A stretch of 64,000 nt of DNA from Bacillota bacterium (GTDB lineage: Bacteria > Bacillota > Clostridia > TANB77 > CAG-465): NCBI GenBank assembly GCA_023460515.1, contig JAEWPS010000038.1, positions 248,001 to 312,000 on the forward strand, read 5' to 3'. Positions within the stretch are counted from its first letter, which is position 1; each line of letters begins with the position of its first letter. The notes beneath the pieces are model-generated. The model was not told the origin of the DNA and did not search any database. It saw only the letters and a list, made by a program, of their open reading frames with translations. Of this stretch, positions 27,672-36,517 are shown piece after piece. The translations under genes were made by a program, and so were the position numbers.

Positions 27672-28662
27672 ATGAATGTTGTCGTACAAAAATATGGTGG
27701 AACCTCTGTAGAAAACAAAGAAAAATTAGAAAAAATTTGTGACAGAATTATATCGTACGTGCAAAGAAAACAAAAGCTTGTTGTAGTTGTTTCTGCACAA
27801 GGTAAAACCACAGATAACCTCATTTCTAAAGCATTAGAATACTCAGATAATCCAAACAAAAGAGATTTAGATATGTTACTTTCAACAGGTGAAATGCAGA
27901 CAGTATCTTTTCTTTCTATGATGCTAAATGATAAAGGTTATAAATCTATTGGACTTACTGGAGAACAGGCTGGAATCATATCTAGCTCAATTTATGGTAG
28001 TGCTAGAATAGATGCTATTTACATAGATAATATATTAAATTATTTAAAGGATGATTTAATAGTAATAGTTGCAGGTTTTCAAGCCGTAGATAGACTTGGA
28101 AATATAACTACGCTTCGGCAGAGGTGGAAGTGATTTATCTGCTGTTGCTCTTGCTTCAGTTTTAAAAGCAAAAAAATGTGAAATATATACTGATGTTGAT
28201 GGTGTTTACTCAAGTGATCCTAAAATAATAGCTAAAGCAAAACTACTTAAAAAAATTACATATGATGAAATGATAGAAGCCGCTACTTCGGGAGCAAAAG
28301 TATTACATAATAGATCAGTAAGTGTTGCTAAAAAACATAACTTAAAAATTATAGTAAAAAACTCAGGAAATAATGCATATGGTAGCTTAGTTGAAAAAAA
28401 AGAAGAACCTTTAAATGATAAAGTTGAAACTTCAAATATACAGTTTATTTCTAAAATAGATAATATGACTAAAATATCTATTATTGGTGAAATGATTATG
28501 CAAAACAAGGAACTTCTATCTATTGTGTTTAACAAAGCAAAAGATTTAAACATAACAATATATATGGTTTCATTTAGTGAAATTGCTTTAAATATATTAG
28601 TAGATACAAAGAATGCTGTACTACTAATGAAAGAGCTTAATGATGTTTTAATAATAGAATAA
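27672..28662 (+). CDS. lysC: aspartokinase, short form with one ACT-like region, frame interrupted at a CGG codon
   Basis: Phosphorylates aspartate, the first step towards Lys, Thr, Met and diaminopimelate. Visible are VQKYGGTSV (kinase loop), VVVVSAQGKTTD, LSTGEMQT, VAGFQAV, then after the break GRGGSDLSAVALA, YTDVDGVYSSDP and TSGAKVLHNRSV. The zero frame reads TTL then CGG and stops at 28133. Skipping the C at 28116 restores LGRGGSD and runs to 28662 (329 aa). Only one ACT-like stretch follows (ITKISIIGE-like, 75 aa), against two in typical enzymes of about 400 aa, so feedback control may differ. AAGGAGG lies 12-13 bp before the ATG. Confidence 0.9.
28116..28118 (+). other. CGG +1 frame-change site 3 (aspartokinase)
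   Basis: In-frame CTT CGG CAG. Skipping C gives CTT GGC AGA GGT GGA AGT GAT, the near-invariant LGRGGSD motif. Confidence 0.85.
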
Positions 28663-28673
28663 TATGTAAAAGC

Positions 28674-28706
28674 AAAAAATAACACTTATTATAAGTGTTA
28701 TTTTTT
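28674..28706. terminator. bidirectional intrinsic terminator
   Basis: A palindromic stem around AATAACACTTA / TAAGTGTTATT with A/T runs on both sides, between the convergent aspartokinase and AI-2E permease genes. Confidence 0.85.
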
Positions 28707-28723
28707 ATTTTTATATGATCATT

Positions 28724-29827
28724 TTATTCTCTATCTATTTGTGCCTGCTTCACTGTATTTAATATAGTATTTTTCTTTTCAGATTTATATTTTATTATTA
28801 TTTTAATTATAGCTAATAATGGAACAACTATTATCATTCCAAATATACCCATAAGTAAATTTCCTATAATAAGACCAACAAATACAACAACTGGATGTAA
28901 ATCAACCGATTTAGCAACTATATTAGGTTGTAATACATTTGAATCAATTATTTGAATTACTATAAGCATTATGAAAGTCATAAGAGCAAAGAATGGTCCA
29001 CCTATTGTTAAAGCATATAACGCTATTATTACTTCTGAAAGTAATGCTCCTAAATATGGTATGAAATTAAGTATTGTTATTAATAATCCAAATACAATTG
29101 CATAATCTATTTTAAGAACAAAACATAATATTGCTGTTAACATACCTACTATACAACTATCTATTGCAAGACCTTTAATATATGACATAATTACCAAGTC
29201 CATATCAACTATTAAGTTATATCTTGCTTTATTTTTTCCACCATTTGAAAAATGTGCTATTAACTTCTTTTTGAAATCTTCCATATCTTTAACCATAAAG
29301 AATGATACAACTACTGTTGTAAATATACTTATTATTATACCTACTGCGCTTTGTAGTGTTGTTATTGAATATGTAAGTATATTACCTAAATATTTATTAA
29401 CAAATTCTAAATTTTTAATATCTGTTGTTATATTAACAGCATTATCTATACCAAGACTGTTATGCATGAATTCATTAACCTTAGTTACTACATTTTCATA
29501 TATATCTGGTAAATTTGTTATAAGTGTTTTTAATTGATCAACAAACATTGGTATAACAAGAGTAAATAATCCTGCAATAATACCATATATTATTATAAGA
29601 GATATAATTGCTGCCCAATTTCTGCTCATACCTACTTTTTTCAATTTATTTGCCAATGGTACAGATAAAAAGCAAATTACTATACCTGCATAAACTGGTA
29701 TAAGTGCACTATTAATTTCAAGTAATTTATCTATGATACCTAGGTTTTTACAAACATAAAATAGTACTATAAAAACTGCTAAGTACATAGTTTTGTTTAA
29801 AAATCTAAAATCAAACTCTCTTTTCAT
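28724..29827 (-). CDS. AI-2E family (PerM/YtvI-like) membrane transporter, 367 aa
   Basis: About eight membrane helices. Features typical of the AI-2E exporter superfamily are the N-terminal pair of helices with PLANKLKKVGMSRNWAA, a long periplasmic-type helical segment (DQLKTLITNLPDIYENV), and the C-terminal signature FIPYLGALLSE ... GPFFALM ... LQPNIVAKSVDLHPVVVF. Family members are proposed exporters of small molecules or Na+(Li+)/H+ antiporters; the substrate here is unknown. RBS AGGAG. It is convergent with aspartokinase and divergent from the B12/radical SAM gene. Confidence 0.9.
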   Translation of the reverse strand: MKREFDFRFLNKTMYLAVFIVLFYVCKNLGIIDKLLEINSALIPVYAGIVICFLSVPLANKLKKVGMSRNWAAIISLIIIYGIIAGLFTLVIPMFVDQLKTLITNLPDIYENVVTKVNEFMHNSLGIDNAVNITTDIKNLEFVNKYLGNILTYSITTLQSAVGIIISIFTTVVVSFFMVKDMEDFKKKLIAHFSNGGKNKARYNLIVDMDLVIMSYIKGLAIDSCIVGMLTAILCFVLKIDYAIVFGLLITILNFIPYLGALLSEVIIALYALTIGGPFFALMTFIMLIVIQIIDSNVLQPNIVAKSVDLHPVVVFVGLIIGNLLMGIFGMIIVVPLLAIIKIIIKYKSEKKNTILNTVKQAQIDRE

Positions 29828-29968
29828 AACATTCTCCTAACACAAATATGCTAATTTTGTTAACATATTCCATATTTATATTATATCATAACAATATTAT
29901 AAAATAAAGTATTTATAATAAAATATCTATAATATTCATAATCTTAATATTATTTTACATATTTATAC

Positions 29969-29997
29969 TAGACAAACAAGTCATTCTAATATATAAT
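29969..29997 (+). promoter_or_regulatory. promoter of the B12/radical SAM gene
   Basis: TAGACA (29969-29974), a 17-bp spacer and TATAAT (29992-29997), about 29 bp before the chosen start codon. Confidence 0.65.
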
Positions 29998-30025
29998 TAT
30001 ATTATAACAAGAAATGAGGATAAAT

Positions 30026-31603
30026 ATGAAAATTTTACTAACAACTTTAAACTCAAAATACACTCACGTAAATATAGCACTATATTATCTAAAAAATAAA
30101 ATAGTAGATTTATGTGAAACATATACATTAAATTTAAATATAAATGATGAGTTAAGCAATATATTAAGTAAAATAATGAGTTATGATGCTAATGTCATAT
30201 GCTTTGGTGTATATATTTGGAATATAGAACAAACATTAAAAATAGCAGAAAATATAAAAAAATTAAGTCCCGAAACAATAGTTGCTTTTGGAGGTCCAGA
30301 AGTATCTTATAACCCACAAGAAGTATTAGAAAAATATAATTTTGTAGATAGTATATTATGTTTAGAAAGCGAAAATAATATTAGACAATTTGTACAAGAC
30401 ATTAAGACAAAAAATATTAAAAACATATATATGTTACCCGTTGAAGCTAATGATGTACCTGATATATCTGACGATTTAGTAGAAAATTATGACAACAGGG
30501 CTATATATTTTGAAACGAGTCGTGGATGTCCTTTTAGGTGTAGTTATTGTTTATCTTGTATAGAAAAAAATATAAAATATTTTGATATAAACGTCATAAA
30601 AAATGAATTAAAAAAACTACTAGATCTTGATGTAATACAAATTAGATTTATTGATAGAACCTTTAATTCTAATAGAAAAAGAGCTATAGATATATGGAAT
30701 TTTTTATTAGAACACAGAAAAAATACAACTTTTCATTTTGAAATATGTGCATCTTTGATTGATGAAGAAACATTAGAATTTTTAAAAAGTGTTCCTAAAG
30801 ATATTTTTAGATTTGAAATTGGAATACAGTCAACAAATAAAAAAACATTGGAATCAATTAATAGAAGCTACAACTTTGATTATGAAAAAGTTATAATTAA
30901 AAAATTGGTACAATTAGATAACATTCATATACACACTGATTTAATTATAGGTTTACCCCACGAAACATTAGATATATTCAAAAAATCATTTGATGAATTA
31001 TATGATTTACATACTACTGAAATGCAACTTGGATTTTTGAAATTTTTGAAAGGGACAGATATATATAATTCAAAAGAAAAATTTGAATATCTGTATTTAA
31101 ATTATCCTCCATATGAGATTTTAAAAAATATTTTTGTTTCATATAACGAAATTTCATATCTTAAAAAATTTGAAACCATATTTGAAAGTTTATATAATTC
31201 TAAAAAATTTGTAGAAAGTATAAAATATTTGGAGACAAAATTTTCTAGTTATTATCAGATGTATGAATATATAACTGATTATTTCATAAAAACTAAACTA
31301 ATAGATAGAAAAATATCTTACGATGAAATATATGAATCTTTGATTAAAATTTTCGATAAAGATGACATATTAGTTCAAACACTAACCTATGATTATTCAA
31401 ATAATTTTAAAGGCACTAGAGATTGGATGTATAATAAATATAATTTAAAAGAAGAAATCTTAGAATATATAAATAATAATAAAGAAACTTTATTTAATAA
31501 TATAACCTTAACAGAAATATTAAAAAAATATAAATTTATTGTACTAAACTATAATATAAAAACAAACTTAACTGAAAAAATGTTATATACATTTTTAAAA
31601 TAA
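30026..31603 (+). CDS. cobalamin-binding-domain radical SAM protein (DUF4080 type), 525 aa
   Basis: An N-terminal B12-binding-like Rossmann domain (MKILLTTLNSKYTHVNIAL ... VICFGVYIWN ... VAFGGPEVSYNP) precedes a radical SAM core. The core has the iron-sulfur motif CPFRCSYC (near residue 168), RFIDRTFNSN and EIGIQSTNKKTL. A roughly 180-residue C-terminal DUF4080-like helical region follows. Such proteins are common in Clostridia; their methylation or rearrangement substrates are not established. The ATG at 30026 is preferred: GAGG lies 7 bp upstream, and the ATG at 30014 is itself part of that leader. It is monocistronic between a promoter and a terminator. Confidence 0.85.
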   Translation: MKILLTTLNSKYTHVNIALYYLKNKIVDLCETYTLNLNINDELSNILSKIMSYDANVICFGVYIWNIEQTLKIAENIKKLSPETIVAFGGPEVSYNPQEVLEKYNFVDSILCLESENNIRQFVQDIKTKNIKNIYMLPVEANDVPDISDDLVENYDNRAIYFETSRGCPFRCSYCLSCIEKNIKYFDINVIKNELKKLLDLDVIQIRFIDRTFNSNRKRAIDIWNFLLEHRKNTTFHFEICASLIDEETLEFLKSVPKDIFRFEIGIQSTNKKTLESINRSYNFDYEKVIIKKLVQLDNIHIHTDLIIGLPHETLDIFKKSFDELYDLHTTEMQLGFLKFLKGTDIYNSKEKFEYLYLNYPPYEILKNIFVSYNEISYLKKFETIFESLYNSKKFVESIKYLETKFSSYYQMYEYITDYFIKTKLIDRKISYDEIYESLIKIFDKDDILVQTLTYDYSNNFKGTRDWMYNKYNLKEEILEYINNNKETLFNNITLTEILKKYKFIVLNYNIKTNLTEKMLYTFLK

Positions 31604-31608
31604 AAATT

Positions 31609-31640
31609 AGGAGGCGCTTATTATTTAAGCACCTCCTTTT
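31609..31640. terminator. bidirectional intrinsic terminator
   Basis: AGGAGGCGCTTA / TAAGCACCTCCT (31609-31620 / 31626-31637), one mismatch, 5-nt loop. T-rich tails follow on both strands, between convergent genes. Confidence 0.85.
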
Positions 31641-31642
31641 CT

Positions 31643-31960
31643 TTAATGAATTTCACTAAATGTGATATCCCAATTTTTTACGTCATCGTTGTTCCGGGAT
31701 TCAACAAGTAATCCAAAACTATTTACGCGACTCAAAAAATTGTCAAAGAACTCAAGAATTTTAGAATTAATTTCTTCCCCGATATAAGATCCAAGGACCT
31801 TAATGTTTATTTGTTTTGACGAATCATTGTCATAGGCTATAGTAATCCTGTACTCGTCTTTTAGGTCCAGTTTGGGAACTATCTTCCATTTTAATACTAC
31901 TTCTAATTCCTCTCTTCTTTGCTTTGCTTTTGCTAAGTCTAAATTATTATCCTTATCCAT
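31643..31960 (-). CDS. hypothetical protein, 105 aa
   Basis: Not recognised. A small soluble alpha/beta protein. The charged helical start (MDKDNNLDLAKAKQRREELE) is followed by a strand-rich middle (YRITIAYDNDSSKQINIKVLG) and the end VKNWDITFSEIH. Base composition is less AT-biased than its neighbours, and it has a zero-frame CGG at 31694-31696 (Ser-Arg-Asn). AAAGGGTG precedes the ATG. It is monocistronic, with its own near-consensus promoter and a shared bidirectional terminator. Confidence 0.7.
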   Translation of the reverse strand: MDKDNNLDLAKAKQRREELEVVLKWKIVPKLDLKDEYRITIAYDNDSSKQINIKVLGSYIGEEINSKILEFFDNFLSRVNSFGLLVESRNNDDVKNWDITFSEIH

Positions 31961-32015
31961 GTTATTACACCCTTTCTCTATTAATAGAAATTATTTTTTA
32001 TATAACTACATTAAC

Positions 32016-32044
32016 ATTATACCACATAATTAACTAAAAATCAA
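32016..32044 (-). promoter_or_regulatory. promoter of the 31643 gene
   Basis: TTGATT (32044-32039), a 17-bp spacer and TATAAT (32021-32016) on the minus strand; ATGTGG precedes the -10. Confidence 0.7.
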
Positions 32045-32073
32045 TATTATGTAAACAAAAAGTCTGTGTTACT

Positions 32074-32105
32074 AAAAAACAAGACCACTAAAATCTAGTG
32101 GCCTT
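32074..32105 (-). terminator. intrinsic terminator of the first SLH gene
   Basis: AAGGCCACTA / TAGTGGTCTT stem (32105-32096 / 32090-32081 on the minus strand) with a 5-nt loop and then GTTTTTT. Confidence 0.9.
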
Positions 32106-32117
32106 GTAAATTATAGT

Positions 32118-34694
32118 TTATGGATAGATACAAATTCTTACTGTGAGTTTCTCACCATTACTTAATGTTACTGTAAGAACTGTTTCTCCATTTTGTGAAA
32201 GAGTTCTGGATTTTACTGTGAATTGCCATCCCTTAGCATTACTACTTGCACCCTGAGATAAATAACAATTATCGTTACTTAAAGATATATCATTAATTGT
32301 AAGACTTGTATCAACGATAAATGTCATAGACTCATTATTAAATGCATTATAGTAACTGGATTCTCCATAACCACTTACATACATGATATTTTTTCCACTA
32401 TCTGTAGGATTTGTGGTAGGTATATCTGACGCGTTAACAGTTACTACGCAATATGCTTTGTAACCATTTTGTGATTCAGCTGTTACTACAGTAACACCTT
32501 TATTTATGCCTGTGACTCTACCGTTTGAATTTACACTTGCTATACTAGTATCATCACTGTAGTATTTAACTGTCTTGTCTGTAGCATTATATGGTGAAAC
32601 TGTTGCTGTTATATACTGACGTTCTGCAATCTTTAGAGTCAAGTTAGAATTTACGGTTATTCCAGTTACTGAAACAACTGATTCTGTTACTGTAATTACA
32701 CAACTTGCAGTATACCCATTATGTGTTTGTAATGTTATTACAGCAACACCTTTACCAACACCTGTAACCTTACCACTAGAATCTACCCTTGCTACACTTG
32801 TATCACTACTGTAATATATAATTGTCTTATTCGTAGCATTGTAGGGCAATACTGATGCATTAAGATAGCATTCATAGCCAACTTTTAAATTCAAGTTGCT
32901 AATAACGGTTATTCCTGATGCTTGAATACTATTTTCAGTGACAGTTACATAACAATATGCCTTGTATCCATTGTGAGTCTCTGCTGTTATTACAGTGGTA
33001 CCTGCATCTCTAGCCGTAATTTTACCATCTGAATTTACCCTTGCTACGCTTGTGTCACTACTGTAATATTTAACTGTCTTATCTGTGGCATTATACGGTA
33101 GTATAGATGTAGTAAGATAATATACATTGCCTTCTTTAAGGTTTACATTGCTAGTTATAGTTATTCCAGTTGCAGGAACTGTTTTACTAGTTACTGTCAC
33201 TACACTACGTGATTGGTATCCATTATGGGTTTGTGCTGTTATTACTGTAACTCCTTGACTTACTCCTGTAACTCTACCAGTAGAACTTACCGTAGCAATA
33301 TTACTATTGTCGCTATAATATACAACGGATTTATTTGTAGCATTGTATGGTAGCACAGAAGTTTCAAGATAATATGAATACCCTTCTTCGATACTAACAT
33401 TACCACTAGTTACTATTCCAGTTGCAGGTATAGTAGAAGTATATTGATCAGTTACAGTTACCACACAATATGAACTAAAACCATTATAGGTTTCTGCCGT
33501 TATTACTGCAGCACCTTTATTTTTTCCTGTAACCCTACCATTAGAATCTACTGTAGCTACGTTTGAATCGCTACTATAATACCTTACTGCTTTGTTTGTA
33601 GCGTTATATGGTAATACAGTTGCTGTTAAATAATAGCTATCACCAGCTTCTAAAGTTAAGTTACTATTAATAGTTATTCCAGTTGTAGCTACATCATTAC
33701 TTGTCACGTATACAGGAATTATAGTATAGATAATTGGTTCACCTTTAATATTAACTTTTACATAGGTTGAACCAACTTTAAGACCTTGAATTGTCATTGT
33801 ATCTGTATACTGATTAGTAGATGTTATTTTACAAACACTTTCATCATAGACACTGAATTCAAGATCTTTACTAGTATAAGGTGAAACGTTTACCCTAATG
33901 CTTGTATAGTCATTATTTTTAACGTTGTACGAAGCGTAATCTGCAAGTATTCGAGTTGTACTCAAATTATACGTTATTTTTAGTGTTTCATTCATCGCTG
34001 TTGCTACATCTTGCTCAGTAATACCATAGTATCCAACTTCATTATCCAAAATATCCAAGATTTGTTCAATTGAAATCACATTATCTGGATAGAATCTTGA
34101 AGAGGTAACACCATCCATGACGCCTATTCCGTATGACTGTGAAATGTAATCTCTTGCCCAATTACTAGAAATGTCTGTGAAGCTATTATTTGATCTTTTT
34201 ACCGGTATACCCAAAACGCTTTGATTAGTAACAGAAACAATTTTTGCTACTTCAGCTCTGGTTATATAATCATCCATATTCATATAGCTGTTAGAATCAC
34301 CAGAAAGCACACCAATAGCTTTTAAAACTTTCACTTCATCCTGTGCAGTAGGTACTAATAAATCTCTGTCTTTAAAATTAGACAGTGTTTCGCCGTTTGC
34401 ACTAAGTTGCTTATACCCTTGCCTCTTTAGTGAAGCTTGAATTGTCCGTAGTTGAAGTAGCATTACCTCACCTTTTAAAGCAAACCGAGTCGGACTTTCA
34501 TACCAAACAATCCCATACTTATTTGTAAGATCTTTTAAAGAATCTGATGGGCTGTATACAGTATGATACTTAAGTGGAGTAAAGTTTATTTTTTCTCCAC
34601 CATTCCATCCATTTGAATACGTACTAGCAAATGCCGGAGTGGAAACCGTAAAGGTCATAACGATTATAAGTAAAAATGTTAAAAATTTTTTCAT
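32118..34694 (-). CDS. SLH-domain surface protein with five Ig-like (BIG2) domains, 858 aa
   Basis: A signal peptide (MKKFLTFLLIIVMTFTVSTP, cleavage after AFA) is followed by a WNGGEK-containing N-terminal segment and SLH motifs (RAEVAKIV, FTDISSNWARDYI, GIGVMDGVTSSRFYPDN) that anchor proteins to secondary wall polymer. A degenerate Ig-like unit and then five tandem BIG2-type domains of about 80 residues follow (LPYNATNK, YYSSD-S-x-V-A-x-V-x-S-x-G-x-V-T). A final domain of about 90 residues (YYNAFNNESMTF ... VRICIYP) is shared with the paralogue at 34946. Two zero-frame CGG arginine codons (34446 and 34485) align with CGA and CGC in the paralogue. Probably an S-layer or adhesive protein. Confidence 0.9.
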   Translation of the reverse strand: MKKFLTFLLIIVMTFTVSTPAFASTYSNGWNGGEKINFTPLKYHTVYSPSDSLKDLTNKYGIVWYESPTRFALKGEVMLLQLRTIQASLKRQGYKQLSANGETLSNFKDRDLLVPTAQDEVKVLKAIGVLSGDSNSYMNMDDYITRAEVAKIVSVTNQSVLGIPVKRSNNSFTDISSNWARDYISQSYGIGVMDGVTSSRFYPDNVISIEQILDILDNEVGYYGITEQDVATAMNETLKITYNLSTTRILADYASYNVKNNDYTSIRVNVSPYTSKDLEFSVYDESVCKITSTNQYTDTMTIQGLKVGSTYVKVNIKGEPIIYTIIPVYVTSNDVATTGITINSNLTLEAGDSYYLTATVLPYNATNKAVRYYSSDSNVATVDSNGRVTGKNKGAAVITAETYNGFSSYCVVTVTDQYTSTIPATGIVTSGNVSIEEGYSYYLETSVLPYNATNKSVVYYSDNSNIATVSSTGRVTGVSQGVTVITAQTHNGYQSRSVVTVTSKTVPATGITITSNVNLKEGNVYYLTTSILPYNATDKTVKYYSSDTSVARVNSDGKITARDAGTTVITAETHNGYKAYCYVTVTENSIQASGITVISNLNLKVGYECYLNASVLPYNATNKTIIYYSSDTSVARVDSSGKVTGVGKGVAVITLQTHNGYTASCVITVTESVVSVTGITVNSNLTLKIAERQYITATVSPYNATDKTVKYYSDDTSIASVNSNGRVTGINKGVTVVTAESQNGYKAYCVVTVNASDIPTTNPTDSGKNIMYVSGYGESSYYNAFNNESMTFIVDTSLTINDISLSNDNCYLSQGASSNAKGWQFTVKSRTLSQNGETVLTVTLSNGEKLTVRICIYP

Positions 34695-34810
34695 AGCGCT
34701 CTCTCCTTTTTAGTAATTTTTAATATTTTATATTTAAACATATAAGTTTTAACCTATATGTAATACCGGATTTAAATTTGTATCCCGTAACAATAAAATT
34801 TATATCTAGT

Positions 34811-34849
34811 ATTATATCATAATATGCCATTGTTGTCAATTGTTTACAT
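34811..34849 (-). promoter_or_regulatory. perfect consensus promoter of the first SLH gene, with a shared upstream element
   Basis: TTGACA (34839-34834), a 17-bp spacer and TATAAT (34816-34811). The 15 bp from the -35 upstream (34835-34849, ATGTAAACAATTGAC on the minus strand) are identical at the second SLH promoter. The leader is about 110 nt long. Confidence 0.88.
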
Positions 34850-34879
34850 AATTATATATCCACTTTATGTATATTTTTT

Positions 34880-34918
34880 CAAAAAAAGAGAATAGAAATT
34901 TCTCTATTCTCTTTTTTG
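34880..34918 (-). terminator. intrinsic terminator of the second SLH gene
   Basis: AAAAAGAGAATAG(A) / (T)CTATTCTCTTTTT inverted repeat with a short loop. The U-tract on the minus strand follows immediately. Confidence 0.9.
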
Positions 34919-34945
34919 TAAAAGCTCCTTATATTTTAGAAGTTT

Positions 34946-36262
34946 CTACTTTTGAAATATACAAATACGCACATTAAGTGTTTCATTATTATTTAGAGTT
35001 ACTGTCATTAACGTTTCTCCATACTTAGTTAAGTTATCCGTCTTTACTTTAAAAGTGTAACCGTTGTAATTTGAGGATACGTTTTGAGTTATTTTTGTAT
35101 CATTATTACTAAAGCTAATACCACTAATCAATTGATTTGTTTTAACGACAAAAGTTATTTCTTCATTACTAAATGCATTATAATATTCTGATGCTTCATA
35201 TCCATCAACATTTATTGTTGATTTCAAAGATGGGTTATTAACGCTTGTAGAACTTACTACAACTGTAGTGTATGCTTCTAATCCATTAATAGTCTTAGAG
35301 ACTATAACGGTTGTTCCGGCTGCAACAGCTTTAATTAATCCATTACTATTAACTGTAGCAATTTTACTGTCAAAAGAAGTCCATATAACATTCTGATTTG
35401 AAGTATTGTTAGGTTTAATAGTTGCATAAACGATTTCTGAATTTCCAACTGTAAGGTTTACAATATTCTTATTGAGTGTTATACTTTCTGCAGGAATTGA
35501 TCCAACTGACAAACTAGGGTTTAATGTAACTTTAAAAGTTTGATTCATAGCTTTAGATACATCTTCTCTAGTAATACCATAGTATCCTACTTCGTTTTCA
35601 AGAATTTGTAGAGTTTGCTCTAACGTCAAAGGACCATCTGGATCAAAATTTGTATCTGATATACCGTTTAACAATCCAATTTGATATGCATAGCTTATAC
35701 TACTTTCTGCCCAGTGATCTACAGTGTCATTAAAAGTCTTTGCATTCCTAATTGCAGGAATCTTTAAAATTCTATCATTGGCATAAGTAATTACTTTAGA
35801 AGCTTCAGACCTCTTAATTGGATTTTCCATTTTCATGTAACCATCAGGAGTTCCACTTAGCATTCCAAGTGACTTTAAAATTTTTGCTTCTTCTCTAGCG
35901 CTAGGAACCAAAGTGTTTTTATCTACAAAATTTAAAACTTCACCATTTGCATTAAGCTTCGTATATCCCTGCCTTTCTAATGATGCTTGGATTGTTCGAA
36001 GCTCAACTAACATAAATTCACCTTTTAATACTTGGCGAGTGGGATTTTCGTACCATTTTAATTGGTACAGATTAACTAATGAATTAGTCCAATCACTTGC
36101 CCGGTAACTTGACTCACCATAATAAGGTACGTAATTTACTTTTTCTCCGCCATTCCATGTTTCGCTTGAAGCGAAAGCTACAGTTGTTGTTGTAAACACA
36201 AATGTTAATATAGCTACCATTGCTAACATTTTCTTGCAAATACCTCTTAATGTCTTTTTCAT
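34946..36262 (-). CDS. SLH-domain surface protein with one Ig-like domain, 438 aa
   Basis: A shorter paralogue of the protein at 32118. It has a signal peptide (MKKTLRGICKKMLAMVAILT, cleavage near AFA) and the same WNGGEKVNYVPYYGESSYRASDW-like N-terminal segment (given in part). Two SLH motifs (RSEASKVI, FNDTVDHWAESSI, GLLNGISDTNFDPDG), one BIG2 domain (about residues 265-345) and the common C-terminal domain (YYNAFSNEEITF ... VRICIFQK) follow. The ATG at 36262 has AAAGGAG upstream; the open frame extends 14 codons further without a ribosome-binding site. One zero-frame CGG (36101-36103) encodes the Arg of SSYRAS. Confidence 0.9.
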   Translation of the reverse strand: MKKTLRGICKKMLAMVAILTFVFTTTTVAFASSETWNGGEKVNYVPYYGESSYRASDWTNSLVNLYQLKWYENPTRQVLKGEFMLVELRTIQASLERQGYTKLNANGEVLNFVDKNTLVPSAREEAKILKSLGMLSGTPDGYMKMENPIKRSEASKVITYANDRILKIPAIRNAKTFNDTVDHWAESSISYAYQIGLLNGISDTNFDPDGPLTLEQTLQILENEVGYYGITREDVSKAMNQTFKVTLNPSLSVGSIPAESITLNKNIVNLTVGNSEIVYATIKPNNTSNQNVIWTSFDSKIATVNSNGLIKAVAAGTTVIVSKTINGLEAYTTVVVSSTSVNNPSLKSTINVDGYEASEYYNAFSNEEITFVVKTNQLISGISFSNNDTKITQNVSSNYNGYTFKVKTDNLTKYGETLMTVTLNNNETLNVRICIFQK

Positions 36263-36420
36263 AATGAATTCTCCTTTAAATTTTTTAGTAATATATATAA
36301 ACATTTAAGCAAGCCTAAATGCTAAATAAATATAGTGCGTATATATTAAAATTTAAGTTTTTAACCTTAAATGAAGAAAAATATAATAACATTTTTCAAT
36401 ACAATAGTTTCACACTAAAT

Positions 36421-36459
36421 ATTATACCATATAATGTTGCATAAGTCAATTGTTTACAT
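36421..36459 (-). promoter_or_regulatory. promoter of the second SLH gene with the shared upstream element
   Basis: TTGACT (36449-36444), a 17-bp spacer and TATAAT (36426-36421). The upstream ATGTAAACAATTGAC element (36445-36459) is the same as at the first SLH gene. The leader is about 150 nt. Confidence 0.85.
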
Positions 36460-36480
36460 AAAAATTGGCAATAATGTTAA

Positions 36481-36512
36481 AAATACACATAGATTAATTT
36501 CTATGTGTATTT
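36481..36512. terminator. intrinsic terminator downstream of the DEAD-box gene
   Basis: A 12-bp inverted repeat AAATACACATAG / CTATGTGTATTT (36481-36492 / 36501-36512) with an 8-nt loop. T-runs follow on both strands, 6 bp after the helicase stop. Confidence 0.9.
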
Positions 36513-36517
36513 TTTTA

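Noticed and set aside
34695..34945. Insertion-sequence remnants around the SLH genes
   Set aside because: No transposase frame or terminal inverted repeats are visible; only promoters and terminators are found in these gaps.
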